64,000 nt of DNA from Leishmania infantum JPCM5 (taxonomy: Eukaryota > Euglenozoa > Kinetoplastea > Trypanosomatida > Trypanosomatidae): positions 664,954-728,953 of the forward strand of contig NC_009419.2 of the NCBI RefSeq assembly GCF_000002875.2, given 5' to 3'. The notes beneath the pieces were generated by a model. The model was not told the origin of the DNA. It was given only the letters and a program-made list of their open reading frames with translations, and made no database searches. Shown piece by piece: positions 1 to 11,332 of the stretch. Every line of letters begins with the position of its first letter. Position 1 is the first letter of the stretch. The position numbers and the translations under genes are program-made.

Positions 1-1082
1 TAATGCTCCGCCCACATGGCGGAGTCACAGTCGACGCAGAACCGAAGGAGTGGGCTTGCCACGAGCTCATGCAGATAGACCACATCCTTCCCCTTTTCAG
101 ATAGCTGCATCTCCTGCGGAGGCATCGTTTCTGATAAATACTTGAAGTCTGACTGGAAGGTGAAGTTAGGGTTGTGGTGGCGGTAGGCACAGAGGCCGTA
201 GTCGGTAAATCGCTCAAACGCGGTAGTGACTCGCATGGGGAGCAGCGACATGGCAGCCTTGTCCATGCCGCGCAGAGGCTTGTCGTAGATGCTGCGGTTG
301 AAAAATACAGGTGCTTCTGATACAGTCAAGGCGTTCCCTTCTTCCGCCAGGGTGGGCTGAAACACAATGTCGGTCGTGTCCGCCGATAGTCCTCGGAATG
401 TATTGTTCGCCATAGTCCTCTGCGCTTCCTCGTCCCGCTCCACAAATTCCTTCATGATCGCTTCGTCTGCCGTGGCATTGCCCCACCGCTCGATCAGCTC
501 CGAGTCGGTCAGCTCCACACACCCAGGCGTGCGACTGCACCAGTTGGTGTAGAAGGAGCGTAGCCGCTGCAGCCCTTGGCTCAGCATGACAATGCGCATT
601 CCCTCACCGCGCGTGATCTTCTGAATAGACACCTGAAGCGCGTCGATATCGCGCTTCAGCTCCTCCACCTCCAGACGAACGAGAATGACACTCTCGTTCG
701 GCTCTTCCATCCGTCTACGCACCTGCGCGAGCGTGGCTGTGCAGTTTTCTCGCTTCATCTCTATAGTCCTGTAGGCGTTCTCCTCGGTCTCCTGATCGGC
801 CTCCAGCGCCGCCACCGCCTCTACCATTGCGTGCACACGGTCATTGTTCAAGCGCTCGCTGTCGATGAGTTTCTGCGTTTCGCTCTTGCACATCCGCAGC
901 GCCACTTTCAGCTCGCTTTCAAGCGCGCGGAGCTCCACCAGGCGCGGCTGAAACCCGCGCTCGGTATTGCGGACACCCATGCGATAGCCAAAGGCAAGAC
1001 ACACCACAATGAAGACGATGACAGACGCGACCCCGATGGGGTGGAGCGCGAGCCGTGAGGAGTGGCGAGGCTTTGACCGCAT
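1..1082 (-). CDS. Hypothetical type II membrane glycoprotein (partial, 3' end outside window)
   Basis: The frame is open from an ATG at 1082 to the left edge, giving 360 residues with no stop. Residues about 12-33 are a single hydrophobic segment (core VIVFIVVCLAFGY) after a short basic N-terminus, so a signal-anchor with the rest in the lumen is likely. Residues about 45-150 are charged and heptad-like (coiled coil). Six N-glycosylation sequons (NCT, NES, NAT, NNT, NRS, NFT) lie after the membrane segment, which supports a luminal or extracellular location. The last visible part has cysteines (CSRTPGC, FCVDCD). I do not recognise the family; a Golgi or surface protein is possible but inferred only from topology. 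It is the last gene of the minus-strand array visible here. Confidence 0.75.
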   Translation of the reverse strand, partial: MRSKPRHSSRLALHPIGVASVIVFIVVCLAFGYRMGVRNTERGFQPRLVELRALESELKVALRMCKSETQKLIDSERLNNDRVHAMVEAVAALEADQETEENAYRTIEMKRENCTATLAQVRRRMEEPNESVILVRLEVEELKRDIDALQVSIQKITRGEGMRIVMLSQGLQRLRSFYTNWCSRTPGCVELTDSELIERWGNATADEAIMKEFVERDEEAQRTMANNTFRGLSADTTDIVFQPTLAEEGNALTVSEAPVFFNRSIYDKPLRGMDKAAMSLLPMRVTTAFERFTDYGLCAYRHHNPNFTFQSDFKYLSETMPPQEMQLSEKGKDVVYLHELVASPLLRFCVDCDSAMWAEH

Positions 1083-2794
1083 AGTGTGCCCTTCTGTGTT
1101 GTGTGTGTGTGTGGGTGGTGGTGGGGGGGGGCTGTTTCTCGTTGTGATGGCAGGCTTTCGAAAAGCGCGAAAGAGGAGAAACAAAGCCAGACACGACAAC
1201 TCAACGAGCTCTCAAGCAGATATAAAAAGGGGCGGGGTAAGGAATGGGGGCGAGATGCGTACGCCGCTCTTGAAAACACATAGATGAGGTGATATACCTG
1301 TACGTATATATAGATTGGTGTCTCGCTATCGAAACGAATATATATATATATAAGAGAACTTCCGAAAAAAAAAAGAGGGATGATGGGGTGGGAGGGACGA
1401 AGGTCTAGAATGAGCACACTGAGACGAAATAAAAGAAGCGCGCGCATGCATACACACCCACGCTATCCGTATACAGTCGCTGGCACACGCACACACACAC
1501 AGACAGGCAGCGAGAGAACGGCGAGTGGCGATGGTGACAGGATAGCCTGTAACGAGCACACATATCCACACACGCACGCTCCACACCACTATCCGAGAGT
1601 CAAAAACAGCAACAGAAGAATAATGAGAGCAGAACAAAAAGGGATGGGAGACAAGGATACGCTCGTCTTCACCACACTGCACCGTGTTACTGTTGCAACT
1701 GGGGAGCCCGTCTTACTCGTATCCAAAGGTGCGGGTGAAACAACACTGAGGTGGGATAATCGGTTGCCGTCTTGGGAGAGAAAGAGGGAGAGAGAGCTGG
1801 GGAGGGGAGGGGGGGGTGCGTGAAAGTGGGATTGCTGCGGCGGTGAATCAAAGGAGAGGCGATTCGCGTCGTGTTGCGTTGGAGGGCACTGCTGTTTTCA
1901 ACGAGCAAACGACAGTGTGCTCCTCGTTTGTATTGTTACTGCTTCCTTCTCTTGCAGCACGCATGTGCGTGTCGGGATGGTGTACGAGGGAGGTTGTCGG
2001 TGGTGAATACGGAGGGCGGAGAGAGAACGAGCAGGCGAGAGAATGGACGTGGCGTGCGATGGTGCACTACATTACCAGCTTGGCATATAGAGAGAGGCAA
2101 AAAAAAAGAAACAACAGAATCGAAGAACGCATTGTCCTCCTCCTTGCCTGCTTATTTTTGACCATACAAGTCGGCATGTGTGTGTATGTGCCTGTCTGTT
2201 TTGGGCGTGATCGCACATGCAAAGATAGGGGACGTGATCAGCACCAACAGCTGCACACCCGCTTCTTCGGCCATCTTGCCACCTCCTCCCCGTTACGCCA
2301 CCCAAATCTCAGCGAAGCGAGGAGAGAACTACTCGTAACACACACACACACACACACACACACCCGTTCAGACCTGCGCAGATGAGAGAAGTAAATCTAA
2401 GCCATTGGTGATGATGCGCTGCTTGCTTTCTGAAGACTTTTAAACTTGCATACACCTCTGCACAAATCCCTCCGCCCTTTCCTTCTGCTTCCCTGGTTTA
2501 CGGAATTGAGTTGTCGCACACACACGCGCACACATACTCACACTCAACAGCAACCAGCGTGCTACAACTTTGCTTGCCTCAGGAGAACACCCAGCTACAC
2601 TGAAGAAGCCGTGCCACATACAGGCACACGGCTCCCCATCACGCAACGGTCGCATCGGTTTCTCCTGCCCTGCGTCTTACGCCTTTCCTGTGCTTGCGTG
2701 GCACACGGGTGTGCGCAGCGGGTAGGGCGCGGATGCATGTGGCCGTCTTCTTCGCTCTCCCCCCGCATTCAAGCAGCGTTCCTCTGTTGCCCCT
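1083..2794. other. Intergenic region, no gene seen
   Basis: This 1.7 kb stretch joins the 3' UTR of the upstream nucleoporin-like gene to the 5' leader of the membrane glycoprotein gene. It holds a TG/G-rich run near 1098-1133, a TA repeat near 1340-1351 and a CA repeat at 2338-2363. Open frames here are low-complexity and have no recognisable protein character. Confidence 0.6.
2338..2363. repeat. CA dinucleotide microsatellite
   Basis: About 12-13 uninterrupted CA units in intergenic DNA, of the kind that recurs throughout the minus-strand array. Confidence 0.95.
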
Positions 2795-5137
2795 TCAAAT
2801 GGAGGTCTGGTGCACGTGAGCCAGCTGCTCGGCCAAGGCGCGACTGCGATCTGCGAGGTTCGGGTCGTGGTGGACGTTGTGGATGCTTGCGAGCTCGTAA
2901 GACTCGATCAGCAGCGGCAGCACACAGCTGGAGACGTGAGCGGAGCCGGTAGACTCCCCTGTCCCTGGGACACGCATGAGCTGGCGCAGTGAGAGCAGCA
3001 GCGAGGTACCGTGCTCGACAAGGGTGAAGATCGTGGACGGGTGCACCATCGCGTGACACTCAACGACACTCTTCAAAGCCGATTCGATCGTCTGCAGGCA
3101 CGTAGCCGCCGCCGCGAGGGCGAATTCGAATTTTCGAGACGGCGACCGCGATGGCTGAAGCGAGGATGGCTGGCCCTGAGCAAGCATCGCGAGAGACGCG
3201 TCGGCTGCCGTCGCGGCTTGCCGGTATGCCGAGAACGCCGCGGCAGCGCATAGGTAGCGCCCCAGCTCCATGTTTGCGCATGCACCTACGGCAACGAACC
3301 CATTTTGGACGGCGGAGCCTACCGTGTACAGCTGCGCGTTCCCCAAGGCATCTTTGCTCTTCAGCTGACGGCGCAGTTCAGACTCGATGACCTCCGTTAG
3401 CTGTGTTTGCACGGCTAGCCACACCGCGCTCACACAGTTGCCGCTGTTTAGCTGCGTCATGATAATATGCCGGTGTGCGTCCCGGTAGGACTGGGAGTAG
3501 TAGTATTCCATTGCGGACCACCACTTCGCCACAGCCGCGTGCTCCGGCAGCGCGGCCTCCAGCTTTGCGCGCACCGCCTGCTGATGGTCACTGCTAGTGC
3601 TCCACGTTGTGTGGAAGAAAGCACGCAGACTTCGGTACACAGTCTCGTCTGCCGCGGCCGCCGGCGCCACGGCAAGCACGATTTCGCTGAGGAAAAGCGG
3701 GTCATTGAGGGGCGAGTAGCAGGCGTAGAGGCCGGCAATGCGCCACGTGCGGGGATGCATTGCAAAGAGCCGCGCGTAGGCCGTAACAAGTTCGTTACGG
3801 CAGAACGTCAAGTGAATATCGGCTGCTGAGGTGGAAACGACCGCCGGCGCACACAGGTCGGCGATATGGGCCGTCATGCAGGTCAACATGAAGCGCCGCG
3901 TCGTTGCTGCACTCGGTGGCTTTGCGGCGGCTGTGACGGCGTCGAGGCTCACAGTATCGCTAACCTCATCCGCGTCGTCGTTGTCGCAGTCGTATGCATC
4001 TTCATCGCTGATAGTGGAGGAGACCGCCGCCGCCTGCGGAAACGTTTCTGCCACAATCATCGCCACCTCGTGCATCGCCGCCACCATGTCCACTACCGAG
4101 CCCACGCCGAGGATTGCCAAGACGCACTCGTAGTACCACTGACGACCATCGGTGTTGTCCCAGTCATCCACGTACTTGGCAAAGAGCGAGTATACACGCT
4201 GGAGGCCTGCGTAGGGCTCCATGATAGCGCATACCGCTACTAGAAAATCTGTGGCGGTGCGGTGCGAGTCGAGGCACCGATCGCACATCCGCTTCGCATC
4301 CTTCGTGATGAGCAGGAGAATGTCTAAGGAGGCGGCGCAGAGGTCTTCGACCAGCTTGTCCATCACAGTGGCCCCGCCGGCGCTGCTGCCGCTGCCATTG
4401 TCGTTGCCGCTCTGGCTGCCTCGGGACGCAGTCAAAAGAGTGATGCGCGAGTCCTGAAGTTCGTCGTTCGCGGTCTCTACCCATTGCCGGTGGCTCACCG
4501 GGTCGTGAAACGTAACCGTGAGCAGCCGCTTCACATTCGCCAAGGCTGTTTCCACCTCCGCGGTCAGCAGTGCTGACCCACCGCGGCGCAGGTACAGCAG
4601 CAGCGCGTCCATGAGCGACGCGGCGGCGTGGAAGTGCCCAGTGAGAAATGCACCTTCGATGCGGCCTAACACGTTCGACCCGAGCTCCTCGACAACAACA
4701 TCCGAATCGGCGTGCGGGTCCTCGCACTGCAGCTGCCGAATCACCGCTCCGGCGTCTGCGAGTTCATCGTCAAACCAGCTGTGCCACTCGACAATGGCGG
4801 CACTCGCGTTTACGCAGTCAACCGCGCCCTGCTCCACCACTCTTAGCACTACGGAGACGAGGCCCCAGAGCTCCTTGGCGTCGGCGTCCGCCAACTCCTT
4901 CACAGCAGTGCGGTACAGCTCAGACCAGGCACTGGGCAACAGGTGGCTGCTATCAAACTTTTCCTGCGGCACGAGTGCCTTCGTCTTCATCACAAGCGAC
5001 ACGAAACCCAAGTCCGACCTGCTGTTGGCTTCTTGCGCGTACCGGAAGGCCTGAATCTGGAAAAAGGGCTTGCTGGCTGCGCGTATGGCACGCACCAGCG
5101 CATCGGGAAGTGAAGCGCCGTAAGAGGAGTGCTGCAT
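2795..5137 (-). CDS. Probable NUP85-type nucleoporin (alpha-solenoid)
   Basis: The protein has 780 residues starting at an ATG (MQHSSYGASLPDALV) and is almost entirely helical, without membrane segments or low-complexity FG repeats. Around residues 445-475 it reads YARLFAMHPRTWRIAGLY followed by a C-x-SP motif. This resembles the YxxFLxxHPxLWxIAxxYLxYCP block typical of NUP85 in the Y-complex scaffold of the nuclear pore. The C-terminal half (KWWSAMEYYYSQSYRDA and later amphipathic helices) fits an ACE1-like alpha-solenoid. In trypanosomes the corresponding protein is TbNup89. Residues about 230-260 are a Gly/Ser-rich loop and about 390-415 an acidic linker. The assignment rests on one motif and overall helical character; another solenoid protein of the coat or pore class is the alternative. 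Confidence 0.55.
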   Translation of the reverse strand: MQHSSYGASLPDALVRAIRAASKPFFQIQAFRYAQEANSRSDLGFVSLVMKTKALVPQEKFDSSHLLPSAWSELYRTAVKELADADAKELWGLVSVVLRVVEQGAVDCVNASAAIVEWHSWFDDELADAGAVIRQLQCEDPHADSDVVVEELGSNVLGRIEGAFLTGHFHAAASLMDALLLYLRRGGSALLTAEVETALANVKRLLTVTFHDPVSHRQWVETANDELQDSRITLLTASRGSQSGNDNGSGSSAGGATVMDKLVEDLCAASLDILLLITKDAKRMCDRCLDSHRTATDFLVAVCAIMEPYAGLQRVYSLFAKYVDDWDNTDGRQWYYECVLAILGVGSVVDMVAAMHEVAMIVAETFPQAAAVSSTISDEDAYDCDNDDADEVSDTVSLDAVTAAAKPPSAATTRRFMLTCMTAHIADLCAPAVVSTSAADIHLTFCRNELVTAYARLFAMHPRTWRIAGLYACYSPLNDPLFLSEIVLAVAPAAAADETVYRSLRAFFHTTWSTSSDHQQAVRAKLEAALPEHAAVAKWWSAMEYYYSQSYRDAHRHIIMTQLNSGNCVSAVWLAVQTQLTEVIESELRRQLKSKDALGNAQLYTVGSAVQNGFVAVGACANMELGRYLCAAAAFSAYRQAATAADASLAMLAQGQPSSLQPSRSPSRKFEFALAAAATCLQTIESALKSVVECHAMVHPSTIFTLVEHGTSLLLSLRQLMRVPGTGESTGSAHVSSCVLPLLIESYELASIHNVHHDPNLADRSRALAEQLAHVHQTSI

Positions 5138-5997
5138 TCTGCGCTTGGCGGGGTGTTCAAGTGCAGCCGCGCCCTTTTTCTCTTTATTATTATTCTATAT
5201 TGTGTGTGTGTGTGTGTGTGTGTGTCGTGCCAGTGAGCTCTAGAACCGTAATACAGCTGGGGTGGCAGAGCACGATAGAGAAACCACCCACAAGGTCGAG
5301 CTACAGAAGCCCCGTCACTCAGCGGCCGATGCCCGATACTAGCGCAACAGTATCGCCAGAGGAAAGGGGTAAAGGGTGGGTGAAGAGAAAAACATGTGAA
5401 GAGAGAGAGGCTGGAGGCGGAGGGTGGTCCGGGGCGGCGGCGATGTCCAAAGAGCCAGCCATGCGGGGACGCGGGGTGCGGCGATATCCATTTGAATCTG
5501 CAGTTGCTCGTCATGCATGAGCACAGAGTGTCACCCGCTCCTCATCCCATCCACCCTCGACGTGGTAGTCTTTCACTTTTCCTCCTTGTCTCGAAACGTG
5601 CGCGTGCCAAGAGTCGGTCGCCCATACACGAAACGCGCGCACATCTGCTTGCACGCCACAAACGGTCAGCTTCGTCGGTACTTGCGAGTTGTGCGCTACT
5701 TCGCCGCTTCGCTTTCTTTTGATGAAGCCCCGACGACGCCGCGTGCACACACGCGCACATGTATATCGCACCGCTTGACAGAGGCTTCGTAGCTTTTTTT
5801 TTTCGAATGAGTGGCTGGGGAACGTGAGAGGAAGAGGAGCTGTATTGCGCGTGCTGACCTGAGCACACCACAGGGGCGCATACACTGGGCGCGGCGAGTT
5901 TATAGGGTTGCGTCCCTCGTCTTCCTCCTATAGTGCTGGTGATCGTGCCTTCGTACGCTCGCCTCCTGATGGCGAACGCGCAGCTTGCGCTACGCAA
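5138..5997. other. Intergenic region, no gene seen
   Basis: This stretch between the multi-pass membrane protein gene and the nucleoporin-like gene carries a TG repeat (5200-5224) close upstream of the nucleoporin start codon. On the coding (minus) strand, pyrimidine-rich runs occur around 5390-5440 and could serve as trans-splicing tracts. Confidence 0.55.
5200..5224. repeat. TG dinucleotide microsatellite
   Basis: About 12 TG units, located 63-87 bp upstream of the start codon at 5137 on the minus strand. Confidence 0.95.
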
Positions 5998-8826
5998 TCA
6001 AGCGGCGTCGGTAAGGTCGATTTGCTTTGCTACAGAGACGTCCCGCTGCCGCGCCTCCTCGTCTTCCGCGGCTTCCTCTGCGACCCTCAACCCTGCGTCG
6101 CTGCAGTCGGCAGCCGCTGTCACGCTCACACGCGCCGGCATTGGGGTAGTCTGAAGGCTGTCCGCGATGGCCGTCGCCACCTGCTTTGCCAGCGTCGCGC
6201 GCTGCGGCCAGCCCCACAGCAGCAGCGCGAGACCACCGGTTAGTCCCACGGCTATCAGTAAGTCTTTCAGCACACGGTAAATGAAATCACCGATAGTGTC
6301 CTGCAGCACCGCTGCAACGGCCATGCGACCGACGAAGTACACCGCGACGCGTCGCACCGTCGGTAGATCGGGCGAGAAGAAGGCGAGGAAGTACTGACAC
6401 GACAGCCAAGGGAACAGGTAGCGAAGAGACAGGGCATACAGCTTGCTGGCGAAGGGCAGCACAGACAGGCCGATTAGCACCAAAGCAGCCACTGCATGCA
6501 GCAGGAAATACCGCACACACTCAACGAGATGGGCACGCACCAGCATCCAGAATCCGTTGACATGATTCGCAAAGGAGCTCGGCGGCAGCCACGTTGCCAA
6601 GCTGCTCGGCATGTAGCGAGAAAACAAGTTGCGGGCCGGCGCTTGCTGCTGCTCTGCCACGACAAACATGCGCAGCTCGTTGCGCATCGCGATCCCCAGA
6701 AGCGCCGTCTGAAGGAAGGTTACAGCTATGTGAATAGAAAAGGAAGTGGCGTTGTAGTGTCGCACTAGACTGTTCGCCCAGCCAACACCCACGACAGTGT
6801 GCTTGGCGAATACACAAGCCACCGTCTCGCACTGGACTACGAGAAAGGTCAGTACGAGCTCGAGCGCGGCCCACTCGTAGTGCCACACACGCTTCTCCAG
6901 CGCCCACATGAAAGTGCAGCAGCGTGCAAAGTAGGTTAAGATGCGGAGCTGAGAAATAGCTCGCCCCAGACAGCGCAGTAAAACGACGAGCTTGGGCGCC
7001 AGAGCCGCACAGTCTTGCGCGGCGATGATCAGCGATCGGGCAATCGGCTGCAGCACTACGCACAACGCGAAACAAAAGGCGTTCTGTAGCGCCGCAACGA
7101 TCCATAGCGTGACGCGGTGCTCCGCCCTCCACGCCCAAGCATACACGGACCACACACCCGGCACCAGGTCGAGGCCGTCCACGGCGGCAGACACGGCGGA
7201 GACGACGGACGTACGCATTTGTGCGCCGGCGCGGAAGGCTGAGCGCGTCGCGTGCGCGCGCGTAAAAGCGGCACACCCCGACGACGGAGTCGCCATAGCG
7301 CGCAGCACGGCTCTCCGTGCATCGACGGCGCCTTCCTCTGCGCCGATCAACGCCTCTCGTCGCGCAGAGGAACCGCACAGAGCTCCTTCCGCAAATACAG
7401 CGACTTGCTCCGCCCCATGCTTCACGTATGGCGCCATCTGCACCAGCCAAACCCCACACTGTTGCCCCAGCGCGGACGCGGCCTTGTAGCTCATGCGACA
7501 TACCACCACAACCAGCGCCGATGCCGGTGCGGCGACGTGACTCGAGAAGAAGAGGAGGATGTCCTGCACACGGTGCACGTAGCCGGGGAGCTGCCACCCA
7601 AGCCACACGAGCAGCGGTGCCTTGGCGACAAACGACGGCGGCAACTTTGCCATGTCTACCTCGTCGACACACTCAATTAGCGACGAGGTAACAGCCATGC
7701 CAAGCTCTCCTTGCAGCTGAGCCTGCACTTCCACGCATGCCTGCTCAGAGTCAGCGCCTACATGGAGCGACCGCCAAGCATAAGGTGCGCTACTCGACGA
7801 GTCCGCTCTGCGCTCCGCCTCTGCAAATGTAGGCGGCGGTGACGATGACGACGGATAAGCAGCCCAGTAAATGGTGACGTTGTGAAGCAGGATGTTTTCC
7901 CGCAGCCGCAGACAGCGCACATATACGAGCGAAGACACAGTGGTCGCCGACGGGCGCATGGGGTCGGCGCCTTTGCCTGGAATGATACAGTACACATGAC
8001 TGTGCCGAATGGCGCCACGGCGGCCGACCAAATGGATGCTGTCACTGCCCGCCAGGGCAGATGCAGCGATATCGATGCCACGCGTGTAGTGCGACAGCTG
8101 CGTGTCATCACCGCTGGCTATTATGTGGTGCGTGGGAAAAGGGAGCTCGGCGCCTTGCGTGATGCGATCGCCCCGCGAGCACTTCTTCACGCTTCCGTTG
8201 CACTCGCTGACTCCCCGCACGCCGTGTGTCCACCACGGTGGCAGCTCCAGCGGTAGTCTGAGCGACGCAGCCGACACCGTTGAGGTGGCCAGAGGCGACG
8301 CACTTCCCTCGATCTTCACTTTGTCATAGTATGCGTAGATGCGCAGAGCGGGCAACGGCGACAGTGACGAGGGCGACTCATCCGCAGTGCGTGGCGGGGG
8401 CAGCGAAGGGATCAGCACTCGTTGGCCCTGCACGAGTGCAGACACCTCTAGCCTGGTCAGGTTCACCTCCTCGACAAATGCAGGGCCAACCACATGCATC
8501 AAGGCGATTGAGTAGAACACGAAGCTGCTCACGCCCATCCAGCGGAAACTCCTTAGCGACCAGCAGAGCGCACCGCTGGTGACGGTGGCGAGCAGCACCA
8601 TCCACGATAGGAGGGCGCTGACATTACCAAAGAGAACGACAGCGGTGATCAGTGCCGCCGCGCACACGCTATGCTCCAGTAAGGGCGGAAAGCAGCCATC
8701 CCTCACCACGTGGCTAACAAGAGCACCGAGCGCATAGAGGAAGGCACGAGTCACGGCAAAGAGAGCCACCACGCCACAGAGAAGGGCTACACCAGCGTAA
8801 AACGTCGCCTCCTCACAGCGGAACAT
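5998..8826 (-). CDS. Large multi-pass membrane protein, unknown function
   Basis: The first in-frame ATG is at 8826 (MFRCEEATFYAGV), giving 942 residues; the longer reading frame begins only with TTG at 8916. Three hydrophobic segments lie in the first 120 residues (YAGVALLCGVVALFAV; LITAVVLFGNVSALLSWM; FVFYSIALMHVVGPAFV). A largely soluble, probably luminal stretch of about 250 residues follows. Then come at least six to eight more membrane segments from about residue 400 to 880, including ALVVVVCRMSY, FCFALCVVLQPI, ALVLIGLSVLPFA and LLIAVGLTGGLALLLWGW. The last 60 residues are an acidic soluble tail (EEAAEDEEARQRD). I do not recognise the family. The arrangement would suit an organelle membrane scaffold or transporter-like protein, but no catalytic or transport signature is visible. 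Confidence 0.8.
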   Translation of the reverse strand: MFRCEEATFYAGVALLCGVVALFAVTRAFLYALGALVSHVVRDGCFPPLLEHSVCAAALITAVVLFGNVSALLSWMVLLATVTSGALCWSLRSFRWMGVSSFVFYSIALMHVVGPAFVEEVNLTRLEVSALVQGQRVLIPSLPPPRTADESPSSLSPLPALRIYAYYDKVKIEGSASPLATSTVSAASLRLPLELPPWWTHGVRGVSECNGSVKKCSRGDRITQGAELPFPTHHIIASGDDTQLSHYTRGIDIAASALAGSDSIHLVGRRGAIRHSHVYCIIPGKGADPMRPSATTVSSLVYVRCLRLRENILLHNVTIYWAAYPSSSSPPPTFAEAERRADSSSSAPYAWRSLHVGADSEQACVEVQAQLQGELGMAVTSSLIECVDEVDMAKLPPSFVAKAPLLVWLGWQLPGYVHRVQDILLFFSSHVAAPASALVVVVCRMSYKAASALGQQCGVWLVQMAPYVKHGAEQVAVFAEGALCGSSARREALIGAEEGAVDARRAVLRAMATPSSGCAAFTRAHATRSAFRAGAQMRTSVVSAVSAAVDGLDLVPGVWSVYAWAWRAEHRVTLWIVAALQNAFCFALCVVLQPIARSLIIAAQDCAALAPKLVVLLRCLGRAISQLRILTYFARCCTFMWALEKRVWHYEWAALELVLTFLVVQCETVACVFAKHTVVGVGWANSLVRHYNATSFSIHIAVTFLQTALLGIAMRNELRMFVVAEQQQAPARNLFSRYMPSSLATWLPPSSFANHVNGFWMLVRAHLVECVRYFLLHAVAALVLIGLSVLPFASKLYALSLRYLFPWLSCQYFLAFFSPDLPTVRRVAVYFVGRMAVAAVLQDTIGDFIYRVLKDLLIAVGLTGGLALLLWGWPQRATLAKQVATAIADSLQTTPMPARVSVTAAADCSDAGLRVAEEAAEDEEARQRDVSVAKQIDLTDAA

Positions 8827-11332
8827 AGCCAACTTTTTGTTGTTGGCGTTGGAACGGGCGCAGCATAAACGTCGAAGCTCAATGTCTGCGGTTGAGGAGA
8901 AGAAAAAAGAAAACAAGAATTCAGTTCACACGAGGTGGCACCACAGGGGAAAGGGTCCGGGCAGTGAGGGGACGGCGGTGACCAACAGCAGCAGAGAAAA
9001 GCCAGGCACGTGGAGAGAGAAGTGAGTGAGAGAGGGAGAGAACAGAAAGAGGAGCGGATAGAGATGAGGGGCGATCGGAGGCACAGAAGAAGCACGAGCC
9101 TGCGAGCACGCACACCCACACGCAAGCGACCGCCACAAATGTCCCCTCGCGTGAAAAAAAAAGGATAATAAAGAAGAGCAAAGTGCGGAGGGGAAAAAAT
9201 GTTATGCGCCACAGCGGCGGGAGTCGACAGAGAGAAAGGTGCAGGAAAGGAGGAGTGGGACGACGGATCAAAAAGCGGCTACAAACGTACACGCACGCGA
9301 ACACAAAGACACTAGCACGGCAACCACCAGCCAGGTAATACGACGATGGGTAGCGCCTACGAAGTGAGAGAAACACAAGAAGAGAAAGGTGCAAGTACGC
9401 AGCAAGAGCGATACGGCAGGCAGACTCCAGAAGCCAGCGCACACTGGCACGTGTGACCGGTGGAGAGAAGGATGGCGGTGCTGGAGGGCGGGGGCGGGAG
9501 GGAGGAGATTCTAGAAACGAAGAAAGAAAAATTAGAGCGCAACACACAAGAAAAAGTCTAAACGGGTGGCAAATGAACACAGAACACACACGCACAGACA
9601 CGCGCGCAAAGTGGGGAGCGGAGAGAGGGCGGTGCAGCTACGGGGAAGGCTGCGAAGCAGATAAGAACACTTCGCTCTTTCTCTTTGCCAAGTCTGGTGA
9701 AGAGGGGGAGAAGAGATCGCCAACAAAACGAGCATGAGGAAGCCTCTTCGCTCAGCCACGGCGGGCCCCGCGCATGCGGATGCGTGCGAGACAGCAAGAA
9801 ATAATGACCGCAAAGGCCCAAGAGAGGACGCTAGAGAAAAAGAACGAATGTGATGCGAAAGCGAAGACGCGCTCGTCTCACTTCTTTGTGTCTTCACTTC
9901 CGCTGGCCTCTTCTTTACCGTCCGGGGGGGGTTGGGCGGAGGGCTGTTGTTCCTCGCTGAGCGCTGGCAGCGAGGAGGGACTAAAAGCCACTGCCGCTGC
10001 TTCCTCCAGCGCTTTTCTTGCTTGGCGAGGAAAACAAAAAGAAAGCAGCAGCCGCACCCTTGTTTGGCTGTTTAAAGGGGAGATGATGAGGATGCTAATT
10101 GAGAGAGGGAGATAGCGATGTGTACTGGGCGTGTTCCGCCGAGAGAGCGTAGAGAAACCTAGCAATGTATCTGCATGCGCAGCAGGCGAGGAGGGAGAGA
10201 GAAGTGTAGAGCAGCAAAAGAACGAGGTAAGGCAAAAGGGGTGGGGTAGCGGAGACCGAGGGTGAGCAAGCAGTGACATGATGGTGACGCAGCAAGCACG
10301 AGACAAGCAAAAAGGAAGCTGATACGACACATGCACAACCTCCTGTTGCGCATGGGAACCCATTGAGCGACTGTCCCTTCCAGAGGGGAGGGGGTGCGTG
10401 GGTCGGAAACTTGCTTGCATCTGCGCATCCGCGCGCGGATCGGGATGAGCAAGGCCACTACGGAGGACGCTGAAGGTGTTCCGGTGAGCTGAGGAGTGCC
10501 TTCGCAGTGTCTGCTTCACATTCTTTTTTTTTCCATCGCTCAGCAACGAATCGCACACAAGGTTGGCAAGAGAAGAAAGCGAAACGAAACAAAACCACAA
10601 CCACTACGACTACCGCGACACATAAACACATACAGGGAGCGAGAAGAGAGACACTGCCAGCAAGCATCTTTCGCGGCATCGCAAACAAAACCAAAAAGAA
10701 ATGAAAATCGTAATAAAATGTACACACGCCCAAGCGAGTGAGCAGCAACGACTAGACACGGGAACACCCCACCGCACGCTGATGCAGAGACGGAGAGAGA
10801 AGGACGTACGCACACACACATGCACACACACATATACAATACGTGCACATGCACATTCCTACATAAAAACATACACTCACGCATATGTATCCAGAGCTGA
10901 CGATGCGCCTTCTCTCTGCTACCCTCCATCATAGTGCTTCCATTGTGCAGGTGCAGATTGAAAAAACGGCATCGACGGTCAACTACATAGCACAGAGCAG
11001 CCGCGACACGGATGAGCACATCAGTGAGGATGGAAGGCAAAAGAGAATTTGAGAAGTCCAGTTGGGCCACTGCGATCACGATAATAGCGCGAGCGGGCAT
11101 GCACTTATGACACGAATAGTTGAGAACAAAGACGACTGAGTGGGGAGGGGTGGGGGTGGGGGCTTGGCGCGGCAGGGGGCACGACCAAATAGCAAAGTGA
11201 TGTCGCTCATAGGCGGTGTGACGCGAGACTGTCTGGCCTTTCCCATTCGCACTTGTGGCGCCAAAGCCTCAGAGTCTCGATTTCCGCGCAAATTGCCACC
11301 TCTGTCTTGTGCGGTTTTCTCTCGGGCACGAT
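8827..11332. other. Long intergenic region, strongly purine-rich on the plus strand
   Basis: Over 2.5 kb no convincing gene is seen. From about 8890 to 10100 the plus strand is unusually rich in GA runs, so the transcribed RNA would be pyrimidine-rich, providing many possible trans-splice tracts for the membrane protein gene. Around 10800-10880 there are mixed CA/TA repeats. The longest minus-strand frames here (for example 9878-10600) are Ser/Leu/Phe-rich products of this skew. Confidence 0.6.

Noticed and set aside
9878..10600. 240-codon minus-strand frame
   Set aside because: Ser/Leu-rich product of the purine-skewed intergenic region; no start context, domain or conserved pattern.
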